From contig CACMQA010000004.1 in NCBI GenBank assembly GCA_902615715.1, forward strand, positions 75,814 through 131,602: a DNA stretch of 55,789 nucleotides, read 5' to 3'. Position 1 is the first letter of the stretch. Every line of letters starts with the position of its first letter. Positions 28,893-34,880 of the stretch are shown one piece after another. A program made the translations under genes and the position numbers. The notes beneath the pieces were generated by a model. That model saw only the letters and a list, made by a program, of their open reading frames with translations. It was not told where the DNA came from and did not search any database. The stretch is from an uncultured Pelagibacteraceae bacterium (lineage in GTDB: Bacteria; Pseudomonadota; Alphaproteobacteria; Pelagibacterales; Pelagibacteraceae).

Positions 28893-29019
28893 TTATTGTT
28901 CAAAATTGATTAACCTTACGCATCTTTGGTCTTGTCCACAATACTTCAAAATCTCTGACAAATGTTCATGTTTTGATTCTATTTTGATTCTATAAGGGAC
29001 TCTAATTTCAACTTTTCAT
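28893..29019 (-). pseudogene. Small ORF (about 41 codons) with an apparent one-base frameshift after its start
   Basis: An ATG at 29019 overlaps the GT2 stop (ATGA), the coupling style used elsewhere in this window. After ATG come four A residues. Reading with three A residues gives a clean 41-residue frame ending in TAA at 28893, eight bases before the next gene. As written, the ATG frame stops at the fourth codon. The encoded peptide starts MKVEIRVPYRIKIESK and contains EILKYCGQDQRCVRLI. Explanations are a homopolymer sequencing error, a recent mutation, or a non-ATG start. The family is not recognised. Confidence 0.4.
28971..28992. repeat. Tandem duplication of an 11-base unit
   Basis: TTTTGATTCTA occurs twice in direct succession (28971-28981 and 28982-28992). 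It lies inside the small frameshifted ORF, where it encodes part of YRIKIESK on the minus strand. The unit length is not a multiple of three, so gain or loss of a copy would shift the frame. Confidence 0.8.
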
Positions 29020-29888
29020 TGAATTATCTTTTTTATATTATCAAGATTATGATGGCTATTTATTAAATCTTTTTCCATTTCTCTTTTTGATACAATAAAA
29101 ATTATCAAATTAAATATTACAATTAAAATTTGAAAAATGATCGAGAAGTTTCCTAGGTATGCATTTAAATAAAACAATGCGATAATTATTAAAGTCGATC
29201 TAAGAAAAACTTGGTATCTAAAAACAGCTATAATAGAAAAAGAGTGTATGATCAACTTCATTAGAGACATTTGAGACGGACCAAAGTATCTTATTCCTCT
29301 AATTGAATTTATTTCATTAAGAGAATTAATGTGTTTTTTTACAGAGCCAGAAAAGCTACTCCATAAACTTGGTTTTGAATGTAATTTTTCGACATCATCT
29401 TTGATCAATAAACTGTAATTTCCAAAGTTTATTTTTTTTCCAGTAAAGAAATAGGTGATAAGTTTATGAAGTATATATAATAACTGAAAAAAAGGACCCT
29501 CTGATCTTTTAACTCTTTTTGCTACAATTGATATTTTAGGACTCTCTTTAATTTTCTCAACCAAACTTTTTATCTCCACTGGTCTATCTTCCCCGTCACC
29601 ATCCATAAGTATTAAATAATCAAATTTTTTATTTTGAAAAATATATCTAATTCCAAAAGCATTACATCTTGCATGGCCTCTATTTTCTTTCATGTTGAGT
29701 ATTTCCAAAGAGTCAAAATTAACCGGCTTAGATATCGCTGGTGGTTGATTAGTTGAAGCATCATTTACGATCAAACAATCAAAGTTAATATCGCTAAAAT
29801 ATTTTATATTTTCATTTATTTCCTTTAATAGTATCTCTAATGACTTCCAATCATTATAAACAGGAATTAAAATTATTATTTTTTTCAT
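29016..29888 (-). CDS. Family 2 glycosyltransferase with C-terminal membrane anchor
   Basis: The 290-residue protein has a GT-A nucleotide-sugar domain: ILIPVYNDWKSLEILL, CLIVNDASTN, RGHARCNAFGIRY, and the DXD-like MDGDGEDRP. Two hydrophobic helices near residues 220-265 then anchor it in the membrane. This resembles polyprenyl-phosphate sugar synthases of the DPM1/ArnC class. Its start overlaps the end of an ArnT-like gene by four bases (ATGA). The pair may load a sugar on a lipid carrier and transfer it outside the membrane. The sugar and acceptor are unknown. Confidence 0.82.
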   Translation of the reverse strand: MKKIIILIPVYNDWKSLEILLKEINENIKYFSDINFDCLIVNDASTNQPPAISKPVNFDSLEILNMKENRGHARCNAFGIRYIFQNKKFDYLILMDGDGEDRPVEIKSLVEKIKESPKISIVAKRVKRSEGPFFQLLYILHKLITYFFTGKKINFGNYSLLIKDDVEKLHSKPSLWSSFSGSVKKHINSLNEINSIRGIRYFGPSQMSLMKLIIHSFSIIAVFRYQVFLRSTLIIIALFYLNAYLGNFSIIFQILIVIFNLIIFIVSKREMEKDLINSHHNLDNIKKIIQ

Positions 29889-31258
29889 CTTCTACCTATC
29901 ATGCAATATCCATTTGGCCTAATGGTTCCAAAAACACCTGGGCATATTTTTTTTAGAACTTCAGGATTCCCAGTATATATCACGCCCTGCTCTTTCGTTA
30001 TTTTAGATGTATTATTTTTAAGATCATTTATCCAAGTAGGTCTTGAATTCAGATGGTAAGACAGGTTTCCAGCCGACCATTCATCTCCTACAACAATTTT
30101 AATTTCATTTATAAAATTATCATCCCATTTATTTTGAACAAGTCTTGCAATTTCTTTACCCGGATAATCTGTTCTCTTAGTTTCATCAGTTAATGAAACT
30201 CCCAAATAAGCTACGGGGGATAATATGAAAAAAAATAAAAAGATATAATAAAAATTTTTAATTTTTTTTAATTCAATTTTTTCTTTAAAGACTAGAAAAA
30301 ATAAAGTTCCAAAAAATAAGTAAAATGGTGTCATCCACATTGTTCTAATTTCTGCTCCGGTTAATATTGAGGTCAATAATAAAAGAATAATAGGTACAAA
30401 ATTTATTGAAATTAAAAACAAAGTTTTTTTATCATTTGTATTTATTTTGAATTTTAATTTTTTTATAAGCGTGAACGCCATTATTAAAAATGGAATTAAG
30501 ATAATTATCTGTTTAAATAAAAAAAAAAATGGATTTTTGAAATGATTTATTAAGTTGAAATCTACGATTCCTGATCTATTCAGACCATAAAAAATTGTTA
30601 CAAAATTATTTTCAAATAACCAGAATATATGGGGAATTAATAAACTTAAAGATATTAGAATTGATAAAGAATAATTTTTTACAGATTTTCTATAACTTCT
30701 GAAATTCAAAACAAAAAAAATAAATAAAGATAGAAGAATAAAAATAAATAAATATTTTGATAAAAAACCCAACGCAGAAAAAATTCCTAAAAATATCCAA
30801 TCAATTTTCTTATTAAAATTTAACCCTTTCCAAAAAAAGTATATTGTTAAAGCCCAAAATGGTAATTGGCTCACATTTACGTTAAATTCAGGAGTAGTAA
30901 AATTATAAAAATAAATACCTGATAAAATTAATACTGCTAATAATGAATGAACTTTATTCTCTAGTATCAAATTTGAAAACTTCCAAATAAAGTAGAAAGA
31001 GGTAATAACAAAAATTTGACTTAACAAATAATAAGCCCAATCGTTTCTTCCGAATATATTGTAAAATATTTCAGCAGCAAAAGCACTAAACGGTGGATGT
31101 TTGTTAAAACCCCAATCCAAATTACTTCCCCATGCTAGAGCTTCGATAGTATCTAAGGGTAAATTAATATTTGAATATGTTGGAATTAATGTCCACATTA
31201 ATAAATGCGTAAAAAGAAATAAAAAGAATAATTTATTTATATTTTTTTTTTGTATCAT
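29885..31258 (-). CDS. ArnT/PMT-like integral membrane glycosyltransferase
   Basis: The 457-residue protein has about eleven hydrophobic helices. The first periplasmic loop has acidic residues (LPLDTIEALAWG) and the sequence WGFNKHPPFSAF, typical of GT39/GT83 transferases that use polyprenyl-phosphate sugars (ArnT, PMT). A soluble C-terminal tail ends in GTIRPNGYCMIGRR. The downstream GT2 could supply its donor. Target candidates are lipid A, other lipids or proteins, with no direct evidence. The gene is divergent from dksA across 76 bases. Confidence 0.78.
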   Translation of the reverse strand: MIQKKNINKLFFLFLFTHLLMWTLIPTYSNINLPLDTIEALAWGSNLDWGFNKHPPFSAFAAEIFYNIFGRNDWAYYLLSQIFVITSFYFIWKFSNLILENKVHSLLAVLILSGIYFYNFTTPEFNVNVSQLPFWALTIYFFWKGLNFNKKIDWIFLGIFSALGFLSKYLFIFILLSLFIFFVLNFRSYRKSVKNYSLSILISLSLLIPHIFWLFENNFVTIFYGLNRSGIVDFNLINHFKNPFFFLFKQIIILIPFLIMAFTLIKKLKFKINTNDKKTLFLISINFVPIILLLLTSILTGAEIRTMWMTPFYLFFGTLFFLVFKEKIELKKIKNFYYIFLFFFILSPVAYLGVSLTDETKRTDYPGKEIARLVQNKWDDNFINEIKIVVGDEWSAGNLSYHLNSRPTWINDLKNNTSKITKEQGVIYTGNPEVLKKICPGVFGTIRPNGYCMIGRR

Positions 31259-31290
31259 TTTAATATGAAATTATTACAATTTATAAGCTA

Positions 31291-31318
31291 TTGACACGAC
31301 TAAAATCAAACATATACT
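31291..31318 (+). promoter_or_regulatory. Near-consensus sigma-70 promoter for dksA
   Basis: A perfect TTGACA (31291-31296) and TATACT (31313-31318, 5 of 6) are separated by 16 bases, placing a start site about 10 bases before the dksA ATG. This is the best consensus promoter I found in the window. The very short leader leaves little room for a ribosome binding site. Confidence 0.65.
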
Positions 31319-31334
31319 CGCCAAGTTTAAAAAA

Positions 31335-31760
31335 ATGGTAAAAAAAACCACGACTAAAAAAAAATATATTCCAAACTCTAAGGAAAAATACATGTGCGCT
31401 AAGCATAAAAAATTTTTTACTGAGGAATTGTTAAATTGGAAGAAAGATATCGTTAAAGCAAATAACTTAGGAAATTTGCTAAATTCATCAGATGATAATT
31501 TTTCATCAGCAGATATTGTAGATCAAGCTTCCTCATACACTGATAAATCTGTTGAAATGAAAGCTTTAAACAGAAGTAGAAAATTAATTTCTAAGATAAA
31601 TGCGGCTTTACAAAGAATTAAAGATGATACTTATGGATATTGTGAAGAAACTGGAGAACCAATTGGGTTAAAAAGACTTATGGCTAGGCCTGTAGCTACT
31701 TTATCTATAGAGGCTCAAGAGAGACATGAGAGAGATGAAAAAATTTTCATAGACGATTAA
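31335..31760 (+). CDS. dksA: RNA polymerase-binding transcription factor DksA
   Basis: DksA enters the RNA polymerase secondary channel and works with ppGpp to adjust rRNA and amino acid promoters. The 141-residue protein has a coiled coil whose tip keeps the DxxDxA motif (Asp60, Asp63, Ala65). The C-terminal globular region reads YGYCEETGEPIGLKRL then ATLSIEAQERHE. Only one (Cys103) of the four zinc cysteines remains. This loss is common in alphaproteobacterial DksA, so the fold is presumably zinc-independent. It overlaps the convergent GST gene by 4 bases. Confidence 0.93.
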   Translation: MVKKTTTKKKYIPNSKEKYMCAKHKKFFTEELLNWKKDIVKANNLGNLLNSSDDNFSSADIVDQASSYTDKSVEMKALNRSRKLISKINAALQRIKDDTYGYCEETGEPIGLKRLMARPVATLSIEAQERHERDEKIFIDD

Positions 31761-32383
31761 ACTTTTGGAATTTGCTCTCCTTTATTTAAAAGATCATATC
31801 CCTTCTGCACAGCTTCCCTTTCCGAAATTAATTCATACCATCTTGTTAAATTTTTAAATTTTTTTAACCCAATGTCATGCCACTCATGACGTGCGATCCA
31901 AGGAAAAGTTGCGATATCGGCTATGGTATAATCTTCACCTGCTAAAAACTTAGACTGAGATAGCCTTTCATCAAGTTCATTGTAAATTTTTTCTGCAATT
32001 TTGAAATATCTATTTTCTCCAAATTCACTTTTACCAGGATTGTAATGATGAAATTGATGGTGCTGACCTAACATGGGTCCTACATAAGCCATTTGTCCCA
32101 TTAACCATTGATTGATTATTGTTCTTTGATTTTTGAAATAAAATTTTCCACTTCTTTCTCCTAAATAAATTAATATTGCACCAGACTCAAACAAACTTAT
32201 TTTTTTATCGTGATCAATTATTACCGGAATTTTGCTGAAAGGGCTTAATTTTTTAAATTCAGGTTTAAACTGTTCATTTTTAAAAATATTTACCTTCGTT
32301 ACTTTGTAATCGAATTTAATTTCCTCGAGCATTATAGAGATTTTCTTGCCATTAGGAGTATCGGCAGTAAGTAACTCGATCAC
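31757..32383 (-). CDS. Glutathione S-transferase family protein (YfcG/YghU-like)
   Basis: The 208-residue protein has a thioredoxin-fold N-terminal domain (TADTPNGKKISIMLEE, SPFSKIPVI, and the glutathione-binding LFESGAILIYLGE) and a helical C-terminal domain with AGEDYTIADIATFPWI. The TPNG segment resembles the Nu-class (YfcG/YghU) disulfide-bond reductases, which act on glutathione disulfides more than on electrophiles. It starts with GTG overlapping the reductase stop (GTGA), as the last gene of the ferredoxin operon next to proteorhodopsin. Confidence 0.88.
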   Translation of the reverse strand: MIELLTADTPNGKKISIMLEEIKFDYKVTKVNIFKNEQFKPEFKKLSPFSKIPVIIDHDKKISLFESGAILIYLGERSGKFYFKNQRTIINQWLMGQMAYVGPMLGQHHQFHHYNPGKSEFGENRYFKIAEKIYNELDERLSQSKFLAGEDYTIADIATFPWIARHEWHDIGLKKFKNLTRWYELISEREAVQKGYDLLNKGEQIPKV

Positions 32384-33393
32384 TTTTTTCCTAGTCTATC
32401 TTGAATAGTTTTAGATGATGTAGTGAATTCAAATCTGTATTTTTCATTAGGTCTTGCTCTTTTAAAACACTCAACAGAAGCGAGAGCTACTTCGTGAAAT
32501 CCCGATAGAATTAATTTTAATTTACCGGGATAGCTACAAATATCACCAACAGCAAATATTCCCTTTTTATTAGTTTCAAAATTCTTTGGATTAACTTCAA
32601 TAGTTTTTTTATCCATATTCAGTCCCCACTCCGCAATTGGGCCTAGTTTCATAATTAATCCAAAAAAACCAAGAATGACATCAGTAGGAATTTTTTCAGT
32701 TTTTCCATCATCATATTTAATGGTTATTGATTTTAATTCTTTTTCGCTTTCAAGAGAGTCTATTTGGCAAGGAGTTTTTATAGAAACCTTCCCCTCCTGT
32801 TGTAATTTTCTTATTTCCGATAGTGTATGTTGTGCGCCTCTAAATTCATCTCTTCTATGAATTAATGTGATTTTTGAAAATTTTGAAAGTTCTAAAGCCC
32901 AATCTAAAGCTGAGTCACCACCTCCAAATATTGAAATACTCTTATTTTTAAAATTATCTTTATTTCTTACAGCATAAAATACAGATTTACCCTCAAATTT
33001 TTCGCATTCTTTTAAAGAAATTTTTCTAGGCTCGAATGAACCTACTCCGCCTGCAATTATTATGTTTGGAGCCAAAAATTCTTCATTGTTATTTGTTTTT
33101 ACAATCCAATTATCTTTTTCAGGATAAACTTCCTCAACTCTCTCATTTAAATATAATTCAGTTTTAAAAGGTTTTATTTGTTCAAGTAATCTTTTTGTAA
33201 GTTCTTCACCGGTACACTCTGGCACTGCAGGGATATCGTAGATTGGTTTGTCCGGATACAATTCAATACATTGTCCGCCTGCTTTATCAAGATTATCTAT
33301 GACAACAGCTTTAAGACCTTTTATACCTAATTGATGAACAGCAAAAAGACCTACTGGTCCAGCCCCAATTATTATAACATCTGTTTTTTTCAT
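32380..33393 (-). CDS. Ferredoxin-NADP(+) reductase, thioredoxin-reductase-like type
   Basis: This 337-residue FAD enzyme moves electrons between NADPH and ferredoxin. It has the FAD motif IIGAGPVGLFAV, an NADPH motif IFGGGDSALDWAL and the C-terminal GIFAVGDICSYPGKLKL. The redox-active CxxC of thioredoxin reductase is missing (VFYAVRNKD occupies that place), and a C-terminal extension follows. This fits the YumC-type FNR and not TrxB. The ferredoxin gene directly upstream, joined by a one-base overlap, is the likely redox partner. Confidence 0.92.
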   Translation of the reverse strand: MKKTDVIIIGAGPVGLFAVHQLGIKGLKAVVIDNLDKAGGQCIELYPDKPIYDIPAVPECTGEELTKRLLEQIKPFKTELYLNERVEEVYPEKDNWIVKTNNNEEFLAPNIIIAGGVGSFEPRKISLKECEKFEGKSVFYAVRNKDNFKNKSISIFGGGDSALDWALELSKFSKITLIHRRDEFRGAQHTLSEIRKLQQEGKVSIKTPCQIDSLESEKELKSITIKYDDGKTEKIPTDVILGFFGLIMKLGPIAEWGLNMDKKTIEVNPKNFETNKKGIFAVGDICSYPGKLKLILSGFHEVALASVECFKRARPNEKYRFEFTTSSKTIQDRLGKK

Positions 33394-33713
33394 TAGGATT
33401 GATTTTCTGGCGTCGTAACTTCTAAGCCATCTAATTCATCGCTCACAATTATCTGACAACTTAATCTACTATTTTTTTTGGGTTCATAAGCCATATCGAT
33501 CATATCAACTTCAGCATCTTCTGCTTTTTGTAACTTATTAAACCAAATTTCTTCGACATAAACATGGCAAGTTGCGCAAGCCATTGACCCACCACAATCA
33601 GCATCAATACCCGGAATATCATTTTGGATTGCTCCTTCCATTACTGACAAACCATTTTCTACTTCAATTGTTTTTGAATTTCCTTGTTTATCTTTATAAA
33701 TAATTTTTGCCAT
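33393..33713 (-). CDS. 2Fe-2S ferredoxin (adrenodoxin type)
   Basis: The protein has 106 residues from the ATG at 33713 (MAKIIYKDKQGN). That start overlaps the stop of the preceding microprotein (TAATG) and fits the family N-terminus. Cluster ligands are the Cys residues in ADCGGSMACATCHVY and the distal Cys in SRLSCQI. VEVENGLSVMEGA is also typical. Adrenodoxin-type ferredoxins serve Fe-S assembly or monooxygenases. Here the following gene encodes a matching NADP reductase, so an NADPH-fed electron chain is likely. The terminal acceptor is unknown. Confidence 0.93.
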   Translation of the reverse strand: MAKIIYKDKQGNSKTIEVENGLSVMEGAIQNDIPGIDADCGGSMACATCHVYVEEIWFNKLQKAEDAEVDMIDMAYEPKKNSRLSCQIIVSDELDGLEVTTPENQS

Positions 33714-33844
33714 TAGTGAGCAAGATAAATTGAAATAATAACTATCCAAAAAAAAGCGTAATATAAAATGTAGCCTCTTACCGTAAAAGGCATTTTTTTA
33801 ATTTTACGTTTTCCTTTTCCTTTATATGGTTTTGATAATTCCAT
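33713..33844 (-). CDS. 43-residue single-pass membrane microprotein upstream of ferredoxin
   Basis: Reading the minus strand from ATG at 33844 gives 43 codons ending in TAA at 33713-33715, whose last A is the first base of the ferredoxin ATG. The N-terminal half is strongly basic (KPYKGKGKRKIKKMPF). The C-terminal half is one hydrophobic helix (GYILYYAFFWIVIISIYLAH). A purine-rich AGGAAAGA precedes the ATG. It follows the proteorhodopsin terminator and opens the ferredoxin-FNR-GST operon. I do not recognise the family. The topology suggests an inner-membrane protein with cytoplasmic basic tail. Confidence 0.68.
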   Translation of the reverse strand: MELSKPYKGKGKRKIKKMPFTVRGYILYYAFFWIVIISIYLAH

Positions 33845-33870
33845 TCTTTCCTAAATATAAGTATCTAAAG

Positions 33871-33909
33871 AAAAAGGGCAAGTACGCATAACGTACCCGC
33901 CCTTTTTTT
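33871..33909 (-). terminator. Intrinsic terminator after proteorhodopsin
   Basis: GGGC (33876-33879) pairs with GCCC (33899-33902). After a small internal mismatch, GTACG pairs with CGTAC around a 5-base loop. Flanking A and T tracts (33871-33875 and 33903-33909) give a U-run on the proteorhodopsin transcript. It begins about 16 bases after the stop codon. It is the clearest intrinsic terminator in the window and should make most proteorhodopsin mRNA monocistronic. Confidence 0.85.
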
Positions 33910-33924
33910 ATAAATTATTATCTA

Positions 33925-34695
33925 TTATCTAGATGCTAATCTTGTGTTTTGCATTGCTGCTGCCCAGATAACTAGACCGAAAGCGATCTTATTAACAAAG
34001 TCAGCTAAATTGTAAATTATGTTTAAAGCATTTGCATCAACACCACCAGTTAGGTAACCGAAAATATATCCAAGAGGATATATAGCCCAACCAATAGTTA
34101 CGATTATTCTCATAGCACTGAACGCAGTAGACATTGCTTTGTTACCAGCTTTTGCCGCCATAGTTCCAGCTTCACCTGAGAATATTTCAAACAAGATGTA
34201 AATCCATCCAGCCATTCCAATTACGAAACCTACAAATGGTTGAATATAACCAGCTTCACCTAAGTATCCACCGATTAACATTACTAAAGAACCAATTAAT
34301 AGCTTCCAGAATATAGAAGTTGGCACCTTTCTTACAGCTGCCAAGATTAGATAGAATTCGATCATTTGAAGTGGCACTGTGATTAACCAGTCAATATATC
34401 TGTATACTGTTGGTGTATCACCTGTAGTCACCCAAACTTCTCTCATATACATGTAGTGAACGAATGCAACACCAGTTACAAGTCCAGCTACCGTTAAAGA
34501 TGTTCTCCATGATGCAGCTACTGTGTTTCTTTCTGCAAAGAAAAATACTGTAGTTGCGATCATACCCATTGATACAAGCCAGAAAGATATTCCTACGAAA
34601 TCTCCTGTCTCTAACATAGGGGTTGCTGCATTAGCAGAACCTGTTAAACCCAACACGGCAACGGTTGCTAGTGCAAACATTTTTAATTTACTCAT
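33925..34695 (-). CDS. Proteorhodopsin, blue-tuned proton pump
   Basis: This 256-residue seven-helix retinal protein has a cleavable signal (MSKLKMFALATVAVLGLTGSANA). Key residues, with the standard green-proteorhodopsin numbers in parentheses, are proton acceptor Asp102 (97) in YRYIDWL, proton donor Glu113 (108) in MIEFYLIL, His80 (75) in VHYMYM and the retinal Schiff-base Lys236 (231) in DFVNKIAFG. The tuning position is Gln110 (105) in VPLQ, which is associated with blue absorption. All residues for outward proton pumping are present. A strong GGGAGG ribosome binding site lies five bases before the ATG. Codon use is less AT-extreme than in neighbours, fitting high expression. No retinal biosynthesis genes occur in the window. 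Confidence 0.97.
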   Translation of the reverse strand: MSKLKMFALATVAVLGLTGSANAATPMLETGDFVGISFWLVSMGMIATTVFFFAERNTVAASWRTSLTVAGLVTGVAFVHYMYMREVWVTTGDTPTVYRYIDWLITVPLQMIEFYLILAAVRKVPTSIFWKLLIGSLVMLIGGYLGEAGYIQPFVGFVIGMAGWIYILFEIFSGEAGTMAAKAGNKAMSTAFSAMRIIVTIGWAIYPLGYIFGYLTGGVDANALNIIYNLADFVNKIAFGLVIWAAAMQNTRLASR

Positions 34696-34734
34696 GAAAA
34701 CCTCCCTCGTTTGTTTAGTTTTCTATTTAGTTTA

Positions 34735-34762
34735 TATATAAACTACTCAGACAAACGGTAAA
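34735..34762 (-). promoter_or_regulatory. Candidate proteorhodopsin promoter
   Basis: On the proteorhodopsin strand TTTACC (34757-34762, 4 of 6 to the -35) and TATATA (34735-34740) are 16 bases apart. The -10 lies inside a perfect palindrome TTTATATATAAA (34731-34742). The segment 34696-34880 is shared with the divergent prpE. Apart from this element and the two ribosome binding sites, it shows only T-rich runs and a weak AAAAAC/GTTTTT hairpin at 34833-34848. Confidence 0.42.
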
Positions 34763-34880
34763 TCTAACCGCCACCGAGCAATTGGAGGGAACATAGTAAA
34801 AAACAAAGTTACAGTGAAGCGTTTTTTTTACTAAAAACCCGCGTTTTTATTGGTTTTTTTATTTTTTTTTGGGGATATTT

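Noticed and set aside
32380-33393. Thioredoxin reductase
   Set aside because: The redox-active CxxC pair is absent and a ferredoxin gene is directly coupled upstream, so a YumC-type ferredoxin-NADP reductase fits better.
34523-34741. 72-codon plus-strand frame opposite the proteorhodopsin start
   Set aside because: It is antisense to the signal peptide, ribosome binding site and promoter of proteorhodopsin. Its composition follows the complementary strand.
34833-34848. AAAAAC-CCGC-GTTTTT hairpin upstream of prpE as a terminator or attenuator
   Set aside because: The stem is six pairs, almost all A-T, and is likely to arise by chance in this T-rich leader.
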